A stretch of DNA of 64,000 nucleotides from NCBI GenBank assembly GCA_020747065.1, contig JAGMVK010000026.1, positions 124,001 to 188,000 of the forward strand. The letters run 5' to 3'. Positions within the stretch are counted from its first letter, which is position 1. Each line of letters opens with the position of its first letter. Origin of the DNA: Cadophora sp. MPI-SDFR-AT-0126 (taxonomy: Eukaryota; Ascomycota; Leotiomycetes; Helotiales; Ploettnerulaceae). The position numbers and the translations under genes are program-made. Below are positions 31,278-44,339 of the stretch, piece after piece. A model generated the notes under the pieces. That model made no database searches and was not told the origin of the DNA. It saw nothing but the letters and a program-made list of their open reading frames with translations.

Positions 31278-34200
31278 GATGAAGTTGGGAAAGTCACTGA
31301 TAGACCTTTTTGATTCAGCGGGCTTTCCAATGATTTATCTGTTTCTCTATTTCCTCAAGATACTATGAGAGCCTGCACAAGCTGCACTATCTCCGATGCG
31401 AAATGGTGGCTTCGATATTCGTCCCAAGGGCTCGGATTTGAGCCAATGATATGGATTGTATTTCAGCCTCGATGATGAGAGGCTCGCTTGATTGGCTATT
31501 TCGATCCCGCCCATCGAGTGTTTTTCTTCGCTACTGGTGCTTATGCGAGGCACGGTGGAACCGCAAGCCGATTGAACTCCAGAAATTGACCCAGGACAAA
31601 GTGGAATTGTTGTGGAGAAAGAAAGTCGACTGCAATCATCCTGGGAAGATTGAAGCCTGAAAAAAATTCTCAGCCACTATTCGACACTACAAACATAATT
31701 GGTCAAAGTCTGTTGTAGTGCTAGCGACAGAAGCACAAAAGGCCATGGCTGTACGGGACTCTCGATCAGGCGCCGACTTAGCATATTCCAAGACTGGTAA
31801 GTGAAAGATTTAAAATGACGGATTCTTGAAGCATTGCTTACTCCAATACCTTATTCATAATAGTTTGAGCATTCACAGAAGAAGAGGGCCTCTTGCCTAT
31901 ATCTTGCAGACGATTCCATCGTTGGATCGCAGACCATCGTCCAATGAGTGATTGGCTTGGACATTGCACATGGCAGAACCAGGTAATCTTTAAGTCCCAG
32001 ATCACTTGCTTTTTCAAGTTTTACGCAACACAGGCCTAGGTCAATTTCCAGTCTCCTGCTTTCATAATTTGGCTGTCCTGTAGGGCGACATGATGAACTG
32101 AAGGAACGAACCAAATGACAGCGGAAAGGAGAGTGACAACCATAGAAATCAACCACATGGAACTCTGAACGGAAGTCTTTACGGAAATTCAAAATCCACA
32201 AATGAACCCCCTGAAATACTCCTATCCCGCATCCATTCACAGTATCTGGACACATAATCCTGGAGTTGGACTCTCGTAGCACATATCTGCCAACCCCTTC
32301 CACCACTACGGGTTTTATTGGGAACGGAACATCTCAGAGAGCGGGGGAACATTTTACACACCGTTCTTGGAGATTCACCAAGTAAAGGCCCAAGGCTTCG
32401 ATCAAGTTACTTTGGTCAAGGACTTTCTGGGGGCTTCTTAGATGCAAAGTTTGAGAGATTACGGCCTTGAAACCACTGTTCATTCAATATATATTAGTTC
32501 TAAATCTAAGTCTATTTTGAGACAAATATCACCTCACGATGCCCAACCAATACCGGGAGAAGAGAGCGTAATCCAACATTTCTAGAAATTTGAGACTGAA
32601 ACTAGATTTGTAAGCTTTTACTGAGTAACTTACAGCGAATGCCTCTTCATTAAACTTAGAGAGAATATATAGAATCTGCTGTACATCAAGGGTATAAGTG
32701 GAGAGGACTGTAGGTGACAGCAAGGAAACAATTGACAGCCCATCATTCGCTCGTAAGCGGGGCGAGAAAGATGTGTTTACTTCTTCTCCAATCTCCCGTT
32801 CTAGTAAGCGACCAGATCTCGCGTGACGATCAAAAGCAAAGACTTGGGAGAAAACTTACTCAAAAGTCATCCTTCGCAGTCCCTCCACATATAAGCAAGG
32901 GTACCGGGGTGTTCACCATCCTTTGAATATCGCTCAGGTCCAACCCCCCCCCCCCCTCTCCAGGGTATTGAACTGTCATATTTATAAACTCGATTACATG
33001 GTGAGTCGAGTATTCACTAGTAAGTACTCATCAGTTAAACAGAAGCACCAACCCAGGAGATCAAAGTCTTCAGCCCTTAGCCGGGTATAAAATCCGTCAA
33101 CAGCCCTCGTAAAGATGATCGTCATCTGTCTCCTCACGCCCAAGGAAAATGATGGCTTTCTGCGTATTCTCCGAAATTCAAATCGAATCTAACACAGTGA
33201 CATATTTCCCATCGTAGTATCCTGTGCTGGATGCGAGATGTGGCAAAGTAAAGCAAAGCCCGAGCTGTGATTTCCCAGAAAAATCCTGGGAGTTCTAAAG
33301 AGGAGAATTAAGCGAATGACAACAAGCCCTAAAGTGACAACAATCCACAACATCATACAGCACGATAGGCCACCAAAAGACGTTCGTCTTTCGGATCCAA
33401 ACTCTCTCGATTTTTGGTATCATTTGAGAAGTCGATTCGATCCTTGGTTTCTACCAACCAGGCTCCCAGTACCAACAACTCATTCAACCAACCCATGTAA
33501 AGACAATATCCAGTGTCCTAGTTGATTGTAGGGATGGGGGTGTACAGAAAGACTTTATATATCCCCATTTTGAAGCAGAGATTGATTGAATGAGCGCCTT
33601 GCCTCACCTTTGGTCAACAAGATTCCAATGGTTTCAGCATATCACCGCATCGTAAATAAAATGAAATCACCAAGATAGGTGAAGTACCACGCCCACTCAA
33701 TGCTTTGAAAAGGGGATTGAATAGCCAATGAAACATATTCAAATAAATCCGTTTCCAGAACTTCACAAATTTGACAAATTGACCATCGGCTAACTTGACA
33801 CAGCAACCTCCCGACGAGCGGCGTCTCACATGAACTGCGATGAAGGCCATACATACTGTACTTCTTCCAGGGTAAAAGACCAGAGGATATTGGCCGTCGT
33901 TAGTATTTTCAACAACAGAATCATATAGCCCGATTTTTGGGACCAAAATACTAGCACCGGTTATCCACCAGGACAACGATTCGCAGGTAGGAGCTTCAAT
34001 CCTGATAAAAGACTTTGATGATTGAGAGAGCCAAGCCAGGACAGCGCATTTTAAGCTAGGAAAAGTGAAAGAAAGAATAGGTTAGCAGAGGATTAGTCTA
34101 TCGCTGGCAGATTAGTGGCGTATCAGAGATAGCTGCATACATGTACTGTACGAAACAAATGTGAAGAAAGAGAGGAGGGAGAGATTAGAGAAGTTTTTAT

Positions 34201-34445
34201 TGTTGTTTGGCATTTTAGCGAATATGAATGTGAATGTGAAGGTGAATTGGTATCTCAAAGAATGTACGAAAATGCAAGCTCTAAATCTCGATCTAGAATC
34301 TGCGCTAATGGTGATGATGTATGAAAGCGTCTGTATAAACAAATCTCTAGACTCCAACTCCCAAGAATCCCACCCATGGTATAAACGCCCGCTTCCCCAT
34401 ATATCCTGTCTTCCTCATTCATCCCCTCAACCCCACCGCTGCCCG
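31278..34445. other. Gene-poor stretch of 3.2 kb
   Basis: I see no supported gene on either strand. Frames of 60-150 codons (for example 31851-32306 and 33614-33976, both minus) lack domains and splice partners. There is a run of 13 C at 32944-32956. No terminal repeats or strong AT bias were seen, so this is not obviously a transposon. Confidence 0.4.
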
Positions 34446-36206
34446 CTACCACCTCCACCCAGCCACCCCCCTCAAATCATCAACATTCAGCACATCCACC
34501 CCCTCCTTGACCAACACCTCCCACACATAATCCCTCAATCCCAGCGGCCAAGCCGGTAAGTCCCAATACCTTGCCTTCAACCCCCTACGATGCGCGCCTC
34601 GAATCTGGCCGCGGATGATGTCGAGTTGTTTGGGGGAGAGACGACCGCGCCAGATGGTGCCGATGGATTTGCGGAGGGAGACGGATGCGTAGTAGGAGTT
34701 GAGGTTTGTGAAGGAGGAGGTGGGCGTTGTGCCGGAGAGGCCTTGGCCGAGGTCTTTGCTGTGTGAGGATGAGGAGGAGGGAGATGGGATGTCCTCGGAG
34801 GGGGTGATGATGTCGATGTCTGGCGAAGGAGGTGAGAGTGGCGAGTTTCCAGCTCCTGGTAAGGATAGAGTAGAATGTGTCGGCTCCCACATGGTATCTA
34901 ACGGGGCATCGAAAAACACATCTCGATACGTCTCATTCGCAGTCAAAACATCGAATCGAGTATTCCCCGTCCCTACAACCGTCACTGCCCTCCTATGCAC
35001 CGTCTCTCCCTCCACAGACGTTAACCACCCCCTTTCCCTCAACGGCTCTAATTGTTTCAATACCCATGGCCATGTCTCTTTCCCGCCAGTCTTGACATCT
35101 ATGAGGAGCGTAAGAGTTTGTTCGGGATCCACGTCAAATACACCGTTATTGGTCCCGTTGTAGAACTCCGTGTGTGGATTTTGATGTTCGAGAATCCGAA
35201 CAAGAGGGTCGATATACAGCGTTGAGAAAGTACGATTCCGACTCAAACTTGCGCGATTATGACCAACGAGTAGGTCGTCGTTAGTGAGCCAGACATCTGC
35301 TTCGACGCCTGTGCAGCCGTGGCGGAGAGCGGAGAAGAGGGGGACTCGTCGCCAGTAGTCATTGTGTGAGTGACAGGGTATGGGTTGGATGTCGCGGGTA
35401 AAGTCTGTTGGGTACCATGCTAGGTCTGAGGTGCCGGTATTGAGACCGCCCCATTGGAGGAAGATGTCGTCTGGGTCTTGTGGACGAGTGTAGAGGGTTA
35501 GGAGGGTGAGAAGGAGGTTTGTGCAAAGGAGGATTGCGCTAGAGGTTTGGTTAGCTCTTGTTACCTCAATTGAAGATCATGTAACAGGGACAGAATGTAA
35601 GAAAAAGAGGGGAGAGAAGAGAGGGAAGACAAACACTACACTCAACCCACTAATTCCCCCAAAAACACAATAATTCGCCCATCCCCTCCTCCTCTTCATC
35701 CACCTCGTACCAGTATACCTCCCATCCAGCAACAACGCCTTTCCCTCATCTCTATAAACACTCCCACTCCCGGTACTATCCAGACTGCCTTTCCTCCTGG
35801 CTCGTACAGTCATAGTCATGATATCCTTGACACCCCACCAACCCTTGCCATTGCTCTTCGTTTCCCAATCCCGTTCGCCTTTTATGTCTGCGTTGAGGCC
35901 GCGGAGATAGCCATTTTCTAGGTCGAGGAGTTGGCTGTCTAGCTCGTAGTCGAAGTTGGTGTCTGTGTCGAATGGTGCGAGGGGTCTGCGCGGTGAGGAT
36001 GCAGAGGAGGATGATGGACTGGATGCGCCATGTTGGTATTTATCTCGCTGTGATGGCGATAGTGGTGGCGATGGCGTTGGCGCTGGTGTTGATGGCGCCG
36101 CAGTGGTTTCGGCATATTCGGAGGCTACTTGTTCTTGGTGGAGTTGTTGACGTTGATGATGTTGATGCTGATGCATCAGCGTCGGTAATAAATCTACGGG
36201 AGCCAT
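34446..36206 (-). CDS. AIM6-like PLC-type phosphodiesterase superfamily protein
   Basis: Exon 1 (36206 to about 35650) codes a His/Gln- and Pro/Ser-rich N-terminus, then a basic segment GTRWMKRRRGWANYCVFGG and the start of a single membrane helix, completed in exon 2 by AILLCTNLLLTLLTLY. Exon 2 continues with CHSHNDYWRRVPLFSALRHG, then GVEADVWLTNDDLLVGHNRA, the entry of the PLC-like TIM barrel seen in yeast Aim6 (altered inheritance of mitochondria). LLIDVKTGG and a C-terminal RYWDLPAWPLGLRDYVWEVL follow. The exact intron ends could not be fixed because simple splice choices break the frame. The protein is likely membrane-anchored. The function is unknown beyond the yeast phenotype name. Confidence 0.85.
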
Positions 36207-38530
36207 TTCGATTTGGCGGGGGCGGGCAGGCGGGACAGGATCACAGCCAGGGATGCGAACTTCTTGGCAGGGTCGGTCCTATCAAGAGCAGCACAGGACG
36301 CTGGAAGATAAACGAGAAAGCCTGATAAGAACTCCAAGACTTTTATCGAGACTTGGCCATGAGATCGATTTGACGGATGGATGATTGATACACTCTCGTC
36401 TCGTTCGAACGTTGGTGTCGTGTTAAGTAAGTGAGTAAGTGAGTAGCTTCGTGACTTCGTGAGTGAGGGGTTTCGCCGGTTATTGTATTAACTCTCAAAT
36501 CCCTCTACCGTGCTCTGTCCTCCAGCACTCTCTAACTCCACAATCCTCTCAAGCTCTAGGCTCCGCCTCTTCCTCCCAGATGTCACTGCTCCGACGTTTC
36601 TGGGTGTTCTCCACCTCGAAGCGCTCCTGTTTAGGTGTAGGTTCGATTCGATACGATTGATGGGCCGTTTCGATACGATGCGCTTCCGTTTCGTTTCAAC
36701 TGGTCTCTGTGACTACTGACGCGTCGAATGTCACTGAGTGTGCTAGTGTCCGGGAGTTGGATGCCGAGAGGGTTTCTGACTGAGGGGTTTGAGGATGTGG
36801 AGTTTGGTGATTGATTGAGTGAGGGGTATTTTGATGATGGTGCCTTATGGGTGAGGGATTTCTCAATTGATGGAGTGGTGACAACTTGGGGAGATCTGAG
36901 CGGGTAGGACGAAGTTGATTGCGTAGATAGTCCACGATAATAGTGACCGATCACCAACTTGACAAAAGGTCTCAAATGGAGAGGATGAGGTCAAGATCAA
37001 GAGCAAAGATCGTGAAGAAAGAGTCAAAATAAGTGAGGATATATATTCTGTTCGTTTTCTCGCTTTGCCGATTGAGTGGGAGGGAGGGCCAAGATACTTA
37101 AGCTTGTAAATAAGCTCCGAGGAGGAGGGAGGAAAAAGAATCTAGAGCACACCATCCCCACCATCGTCAAGCAAGAACGCATTTCCTCCCCAATCCGTGA
37201 TCGCGAACCATGGCTGGTCTTGGTATTAGGCTCAAATTTTCCCAATCTAGCGGCAAGTGGCAGGAAGCAGCATCACAAGCATCACAAGCGCCTCGAAATG
37301 ACATCTTCACGACTCAACAGCGTCGGCAAACAAAGCATGAAGTGCAAAGGACCAATCAGATCCTCTAAAGAGGTCATCGTGGACTCCCGGCGAAATATTC
37401 TCTTCGCAGGCAGATGAAGCGAATGAAGAAAATGTGCACTGTGAAATTGATCACACTGTCGCAAGAGCGCCACAGAAGAGACGAATCTGCAATGTGCAAG
37501 CCACCACGGACGGAGATACTGGATGCTGATTTGATGGGAGGAGGGGGTTGGTGGAACATTTGATGGGTGGACTGGTGGCTTTTGGGAGCGATTTGGTGGA
37601 GTGGGATGCTTGGAACTTGGAGCTTCCCCTCCTGTTGATAGATACACGTGGGATCGATGCAGGGACTTTTCAAGCGATAGGAAGGTAATTGATCATACAA
37701 GCGAAGCAACAGAACTGGAATGGTCAGAAAATTAGCAACAAACTCGGTACTTGAGATATGATTGTCAACCAAGTACTTACGATCTGTGATGTCTATCGGC
37801 TGGATGAAGTTGACAGCGGGAATAGGGAAGCCGAGGAAGAAAGATAGATAACCCAGACTAGATCCCTAAAGCTGGGAAGCAAAGACCAGCCTAACCATAC
37901 CTTCCAAATGAAGCAACACAACTACCTGCCACCTGCTACCACTACCGAATGAATTAACCAAATATCCAAAGTCTATTGTAACCCACGAAACCAGAAACTC
38001 GAGACCACATCCGTCCCTCTGCAACACCCGCCGTCCAGAACCTTAGGCTTTTGTCTCGTCCTCCTCTTCTTCTCTTCAGCGTTCCTTTGCGACACTCCCC
38101 AGCTCTTCGGCCATGAGCAAACCAATGTTTAGCGACCCGAGCGACCTCGCCCCATCTCCGTAGACCGCACCCCCCCTAAACCCTGCAGGGCCTGTCAGAA
38201 CCCTAACTCGCAAGTTTTACCAGTGTGCCAAGGCCCTAGGCTAGACCCTGAAGAAGAAACATCGGCACGGATTATCTCGCTCTGGCTCGAGCTCTGGTGC
38301 GCGGGGCGTAGTGTTGCTCACCGCTCAGACGGGCAGAATTGCAGAAAAAGTGACCAGTGAAACTTTTTGCGTGACGGAGCGTGCGTGAAGGGAAGCTTGA
38401 TATCGGATCGACGCCGGAAGAGAAGACAAGACAAGGAGAGGAAAGAAGGCACAGTTCATGACTGAGTTGATTGGATTTGATTGGACTGGACTGGACTGGA
38501 TTGAATTGAAGACAAGCAAGAAAGGACAAG
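36207..38530. other. Gene-poor stretch with simple repeats
   Basis: No supported gene. It holds a GTGA/GTAA-rich tandem stretch near 36425-36470 and GACTG/GATTG pentamers at about 38460-38510 in the leader of the next gene. Serine-rich frames at 36631-36975 and 37282-37772 look like chance frames. Confidence 0.4.
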
Positions 38531-39729
38531 ATGCCACACAAACATACGAGGAAAGGTCAGATTGACAAATCGACGTGAGTACAACTCCTCAACTCCTATC
38601 GCAAAGATGACGCTATTCACAGCTCTTCTTCCCCCTTGTTTCCATTCCCTCTCTCCCCTAAACGCAATGCTTCCCATCACACTATGGTAACTGACGCCCT
38701 CTCTTCCTCAGCGTCGACCTCCCCCCAACAACCCTCGCCCTCCCCCTCTCAGTCTCCAAATCCGCCTCCTCAAACGGGATATTCACCTCCGAGCTCTCCA
38801 CCTCTTCCACTCGCAACAACAGCACATCCGCCAAGAACAACAAGAAGCGCAAACGCAAAGACACAGACGATGACACCCCGAAAGCCTTCCAGCGCCTCAT
38901 GGCCTTTGCGCAGGGGAAGAGGTTACCAAAGGGCTTAGATGATGGAGTCAGAGTGACGAAGAAAGAAGGGAAGAAGAGGAAGCTTGAATCTGCCGCGAAG
39001 TCGAAAGACAACGAGAATGGCGGTGACGAGGAAGGCGAGGTTGAAATCGTGGTCAACAAGAAGGAAAAAGACGCCAACACACCAACCATCCGTCCCGGCG
39101 AACGCCTCTCCGACTTCTCCGCCCGAGTGGACGCCGCCCTCCCGGTAGCAGGTCTAATCAACAAGAGCGTGCGCAATGGCAAAGATCCCCTCGGTCTCAA
39201 AGTCGGACGCACGAAGACGGAGAAGCGCATGCATAGGATGTATGATGAGTGGCGGGCCGAGGAGGCGCGTATACAGGAGAAGAGACAGGAGGCACTGGAA
39301 CTGGCGGAGGAGGATGATGAAGAGGAGGGCAGTGATGGACAGGTGAGGTGGAAAGTACCTACTACTTCAACTTCAACTGCGGGCGGGAAGAAGAAAAAGG
39401 GAAAAGGCAAAGCCAAGAAAAAAGTCCTCGGTGAAATCTCCGACGGTGAAGACGACCCCTGGGCGAATATAGGCAAGAATAGAGGGGAAGTGAAAGCGGG
39501 ACTGAATGATGTAGTGTTGGCGCCACCGACGTTTACAAAGCCGCCGAGGGAGAAGTTCAAAGTTAGAGGCGGGGCGAAGGTCGAGGTTGGGGATGTGCCG
39601 AGGAAGAGTGGGAGTTTGAGGAAGAGGGAGGAGCTGGGCGAGGTGAGGAGGGAGGTTGTGGAGGGGTATAGGGAGATGATGAAGGGCAGGAAGGGGAGGG
39701 AGATTATGGAGGAGGGTGAGGAAGAGTGA
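38531..39729 (+). CDS. Conserved lysine-rich fungal protein (probably nuclear)
   Basis: Two exons (38531-38574 and 38712-39729) join in frame. The short first exon gives MPHKHTRKGQIDKS, and exon 2 resumes with VDLPPTTLALPLSVSKS. The protein is rich in Lys/Glu, with basic patches (KKRKRKD, KKKKGKGKAKKK) and conserved blocks: KAFQRLMAFAQGKR, RPGERLSDFSARVDAALPV, DPLGLKVGRTKTEKRMHRMY, GEISDGEDDPWA and GSLRKREELGEVRREVVEGY. I recall this block order from a widespread Pezizomycotina family sometimes labelled urease-accessory UreD-like, a label I do not trust. The composition suggests a nucleolar or nuclear protein. The role is unknown. Confidence 0.85.
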
Positions 39730-41799
39730 GCTGGTACGAGGCGCTGAGCGTGGGGCTGAGGTTCTGCTAGGAGTGCGTCTTGCTATATTTGCAACTGTTG
39801 CAGCGTGTACCGTGCTGAAAAAAGAAAGGAAGCACTGCTTCAGTATCACGGCAAAGGATTGAATCAAAATATTGTCACAAGACATCTACCCATTTCTCCC
39901 AGCGTACTGTCCATGTCCACACGAGTGTCTTCAGCACTCATCGGAGAACCGACCTCTGATACTCGAATTCTCCCGTTCAGTGAAAATTTGCTATCCCTAT
40001 TTACAAAAATTGAGTGAGTGCTGTATATATATGTATGTATTCAGGCGTGGATGGAATCTTCACATCGCATCTAAAGGATATAAGGAGAGGGGTCATGGTG
40101 AGTAATGATAGACATTCAGAGGATGCGAGTTCAGGCTCAGCAGCGCCCCGGTTGTGAAGCATCGGGAATATCACTTCGCGTATTAAAATATCTTCGAGCG
40201 TGCTCATGGGCACGATGTACATATCTTGCGCCCGCCCCTAATCTTTGAGGACGGACGGGTCGTTTCCTATGAAATCCCGATCCTGAATATTTGAAGAAAG
40301 TTAAATCGCGACATTGGTTACAGAGTGAGATAATGTGGAGGGGAAAAAAAATGAAGATCTTGCTGTACTCGTTTGCTCGGGATATTGTTGCAATCTGTCT
40401 GCACTCCCATGAAAAGATCTGTTGAAGCTGTAGTAGCGCGTTTCACGAATACAGTGTTGGGACACCCGAAGAAGGTCTTTCATCTCTCCTACGACTTCGT
40501 GTGAAATTGACCTTTCTGAAGCGAGATTAACACAACAATCGGATAACAATTCGCTTGGCACACACGTAGTACCACGAAGAAATCAGAACTATGTGTACAG
40601 GGTGACGATCCATAATATACATCTCGAGCTACCTCATACTTCTAACGCCTACAAATGGGGACCTTCCAACGTCAAGAGCATGCCTAGGCCTCCTCGTTGT
40701 GCCATGTCCAGACTATTGACAACTTCATGTAGTGCTTGTCCTGGTGGAAGGGTCTGGATGCAACTGATTTCAAATACTGCTGCAGTCGCTATTTTGGCGT
40801 TAAAGATGCGTACTGCTGGGACTGAGGGGATAAACTTGGGGTAGAGGCGGAGAGAGATGCGATACGCTTCATAGGCCGGACAATGATATCTGTGCTTGGA
40901 CTTGGTACGATCAAATGAATATATATGAACATTTCGATAAAGCAATTTCAGGACCCCAGGAATTGAGTCTGTGTTTGCCTGTATGGCCGGATCTCATGTG
41001 AGGATAGTTTTGGTGATCCTCTCCAGTGAGTCTCCAATGGCAAATTCGTCACTACCTACCTATTCTTCTAGTTCTTGAAAATTTGCAGAATCTAATGGGA
41101 TGCAATAACTGCAGTTAGGAGTCATTACTCAATACCTTCGAACCTTGAGAATTTTGGTACCGCTCGATGAGCTCAGCCGGCACTGTGAAAGCATGCTCCA
41201 CAGATTGTTCAGCAAATACGCAAAGAATTATCAAAGGAGCCTGGAAGCTCTACTATTTATGACCTACGACGAGCAGTGTCATTTCAAGATTAAGTTACTA
41301 GTATCCTCTCACCGGGCCGGCTACTGGTGCCCGGTGTTTGCATACTCACGCCTTCCGCTGTTTGCCTGTCTTTGTTTACATCTAAGCGAGACAACGGGAT
41401 TGATTGATTCGGGCCCAAAAGAGGTGCTCCCATAAAACGAAATCCCTTTATGGTAGGAATAGCACTGGTGTTGTAGCTTGGCCTGCGGTTGAATGTGTTA
41501 ACCTGCTTCCGTAGATGTCACACAAGAACCACTCTGAGAGATACCGCGTCACGTGCACATCCATCAGACGCCTTACGACTTTACATCTTTGAGTTCGGGT
41601 TAGGACTTCAACTGGGACAAGTACAAATCGACGAAAATCTTCACTGTCGGTGTTCGGAAGAGTCAAGATAGATTTGAAAGTTGCAAGACTATCAGCTGGA
41701 AACCCTTGACAGAACAGAATTGTTGGCCAATTACCTATTGCAGATAAGCGCCAGCCAGCGAGGGAAATGGGGTTTTCCCGCTGACGACAAATCCAAACA
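39730..41799. other. Gene-poor stretch of 2.1 kb
   Basis: Short frames on both strands (for example 40649-40945 minus, 41145-41435 plus) show no family features. It includes the 3' flank of the lysine-rich gene and the promoter of the HET gene. Confidence 0.4.
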
Positions 41800-43962
41800 G
41801 TGCAGAATTGCTCTGCGCTTGAAACACTAAACCTGACCTTCCACCATGAGCTAGAAATGAATAATTCTCTTCAATACTTGCCATTGAATGAGGATCAAGA
41901 TGAGATACGCCTCATCCGCATAGTCCCCTACACCTCAAGGAGATTTCCTGTTGAATGCACAATCGAAACCGTATCGCTGCGGGAAACAACAAAGATTTAT
42001 GAATCCACTTTGTCAACTTCCAACTTTGCGGGGCGAAAGTTGGCCCTCCTATGGGAGAGCGTGAGCACACCTGATCCCCGGAATGAGATCGCCCAGGACA
42101 AGCATAATCCCAATCATCCCAGCCATCGGTACGAGTGGGGTGATTATGCAGCCCTTTCATATGTATGGGGAGAGGCTCATGATACCGAGACGATCGTACT
42201 AAATAAGATCGAGGTTAAGGTCCAGCGAAATCTGGAAGCCGCTTTACGCGCACTTAGTTCAAGAGCAGAGTTTAACGGGCGGTATATGCTATGGGTGGAC
42301 GCCGTTTGCATCAATCAGGCCGATTCGGAGGAGAGATCCCAGCAAATCAAGTGGATGAGAACCATCTATGGGAATGCCAGAGCAGTGATTGGCTGGCTTG
42401 GTAGAGAAGATGAACAAAGTGAGAAGGCATTTGACCTCATTGACTCACTGAGCACTGCCTGGTCAAAGGGGTTCGGAGAAGAGTTGGAACATAGATTGAG
42501 AGAAGATCCAGAGTATTTGGGATTTGGAAATTGGTCAGCTTTGCATGATATCATGAGACGAGCTTACTGGTCGCGGTTGTGGATCATCCAGGAGCTCGTG
42601 TTGGGTTCATCATCGGCGGTGTTGTATTGTGGCAATCGATCGGTGCAGTGGGAACCCTTTTGCCAGGGCATAGGTTTCCTGTTTGAGTATCTTTGGACTG
42701 CCAAGGATGATATCATGGCTCAGGAAGTGAGGACCATATATCCAGAACAGCGGAACTACCCCACTTGGAGCACCACGAGCTTGCACCTCGTATTCCGAGA
42801 TTTGTGGGGTCTTAGCCGGATCGAAGCCAGAGGTGGTGAAGATCGGCCAAGCTTTGGACAACTTCTGGATTTGGCGAAGTCGGGTGAGTCTCAAGATCCC
42901 AGAGACAAAGTTTATGGACTTGTCGGTATGATGGATCCTGTGGTCGCACGAAACATTGTTCCGGACTACTCGCTTTCACCAGCACAGGTGTACGCCGCCA
43001 TTGCAAAGACATTCATAATTACGCAAGGGAACCTGGATGTGCTTCGAGAAGCCAATCCTTGGAGGCAGATACAGTCACCGTCATGGGCACCTGACTGGAC
43101 ATGGAATGGCAGAATACGGCATGGCAGAGTAATGGCCGGCCTTTCGGGTCCATTTTGGGGACCTAAAGGTGAACCACCAGGTAATAGCTTAGGAATGCCA
43201 TATCGAGCGAGTGGCGATATTCCCATGGAAGTTCAATTTTCCGACGATGGTCTGTACTTAGCATGTCGAGGTTTTATCGTCGATGAGCTCGACGGGCTCG
43301 CAGCAAGGGAGCGAGGATACTTTGACTGGCCGCAAAGTACGATTCGCCAACCAAGTTCCACCAAGAATGTCTACCAAACTACTGATGGTGTGATTGAAGC
43401 TCTATGGAGAACACTTGTCGTTGACCGGGTAGCTGGGGGTAACAAAGCGAGCCACAGGCACGCTGCTATCCTGAACATTCCTGCAGATTTTGAAGCAGCA
43501 CAAAGACAGTTTGATGACTTTGGTTGGACGTGGCTGGCAAATCAGACTGGTTACTATTTTCGCTGGAGTGGGTGGCGCGTTGCGAACCGGGACTTTGTGT
43601 TGCACGGAAAACGTCTAGACAGTTACTTCACTGACACGATCCCGGAGTCGGCAAATGAGTATGACTACACGGAAGCATATTGCTGCAGTATTCGTACTGG
43701 CCAAGGAAGACGATTTATTACGACGATGAATGGATATATGGGATGGGGAACTGATAACATGTTTGGCGCCGACGTGAATCAACTGCAATCTGGTGACAAG
43801 ATCGCGATTCTGTTTGGTTGTAGCACACCAATTGTCGTTCGGCCGCATGGACGCTATTATAAAGTTCTCGGAGAAGCCTATATCCATGGGCTGATGGATG
43901 GAGAGACTGTCCATTCCCTCGAAGCGGGAGGTTTCGTGGTTCAAGATTTTGTGTTCTGTTAA
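41800..43962 (+). CDS. HET-domain (heterokaryon incompatibility-type) protein
   Basis: A single exon of 720 residues. The HET domain (PF06985) begins at about residue 116 with YAALSYVWGE and continues with LWVDAVCINQ (164-173), ERSQQIKWMRTIYGNARAVIGWLG and a W-S-R-L-W-I-I-QELVLG segment near residue 265. The C-terminal half contains the usual WAPDWT patch and a GDKIAILFGCSTPIVVRPHG end. HET proteins trigger cell death on non-self recognition between fungal individuals. Many copies have no tested role. No NACHT or repeat domain is fused. An internal ATG at 41857 could be the true start. A pseudogene of the same functional world lies 380 bp downstream. Confidence 0.93.
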   Translation: MQNCSALETLNLTFHHELEMNNSLQYLPLNEDQDEIRLIRIVPYTSRRFPVECTIETVSLRETTKIYESTLSTSNFAGRKLALLWESVSTPDPRNEIAQDKHNPNHPSHRYEWGDYAALSYVWGEAHDTETIVLNKIEVKVQRNLEAALRALSSRAEFNGRYMLWVDAVCINQADSEERSQQIKWMRTIYGNARAVIGWLGREDEQSEKAFDLIDSLSTAWSKGFGEELEHRLREDPEYLGFGNWSALHDIMRRAYWSRLWIIQELVLGSSSAVLYCGNRSVQWEPFCQGIGFLFEYLWTAKDDIMAQEVRTIYPEQRNYPTWSTTSLHLVFRDLWGLSRIEARGGEDRPSFGQLLDLAKSGESQDPRDKVYGLVGMMDPVVARNIVPDYSLSPAQVYAAIAKTFIITQGNLDVLREANPWRQIQSPSWAPDWTWNGRIRHGRVMAGLSGPFWGPKGEPPGNSLGMPYRASGDIPMEVQFSDDGLYLACRGFIVDELDGLAARERGYFDWPQSTIRQPSSTKNVYQTTDGVIEALWRTLVVDRVAGGNKASHRHAAILNIPADFEAAQRQFDDFGWTWLANQTGYYFRWSGWRVANRDFVLHGKRLDSYFTDTIPESANEYDYTEAYCCSIRTGQGRRFITTMNGYMGWGTDNMFGADVNQLQSGDKIAILFGCSTPIVVRPHGRYYKVLGEAYIHGLMDGETVHSLEAGGFVVQDFVFC

Positions 43963-44339
43963 TCCCCTCGAAACTGAGAGATATTGTCCAAGTGAACTCT
44001 TTTCAGACACAGCTCCTGTTCCTTAGATCATTTCATTTTCAGCATCAGCCATCTGTGGCTGCTAAATGTTCTCAAAAATGCATATTTCGACTGTCCAGAA
44101 TCTTGTTTAAATAAAATGGCACAGCAGTAGACCCTGAAGATCCGTACCTGACAAGCCCTAGAAATCTCTATCTAGATCCTGATACTCCTGTATGACGCGT
44201 AGCCCCGTAGATCTATTTCGCTACAGTGTACTTTTGCACCTCATCTGAATTACGTTAGGGCTGGGTTGGAATCGAGTTACCGACATCCTGTTTATCTTCA
44301 ATTCCAGCGCTCGACAGCAAGCCCGGAAAGACAGTTCGA

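Noticed and set aside
32944..32956. Run of 13 C as a regulatory or telomere-like signal
   Set aside because: A single homopolymer with no repeated unit or partner, probably replication slippage.
33614..33976. 120-codon minus-strand frame as a gene
   Set aside because: No family features, no splice partners and no clear promoter in a gene-poor stretch.
34699..35163. Plus-strand open frame of 154 codons
   Set aside because: Antisense shadow of the AIM6-like gene, with no domain.
38682..39560. Minus-strand open frame of 292 codons
   Set aside because: It lies antisense to the well-supported lysine-rich gene and its Ser/Phe-rich composition mirrors that gene's Lys/Glu codons.
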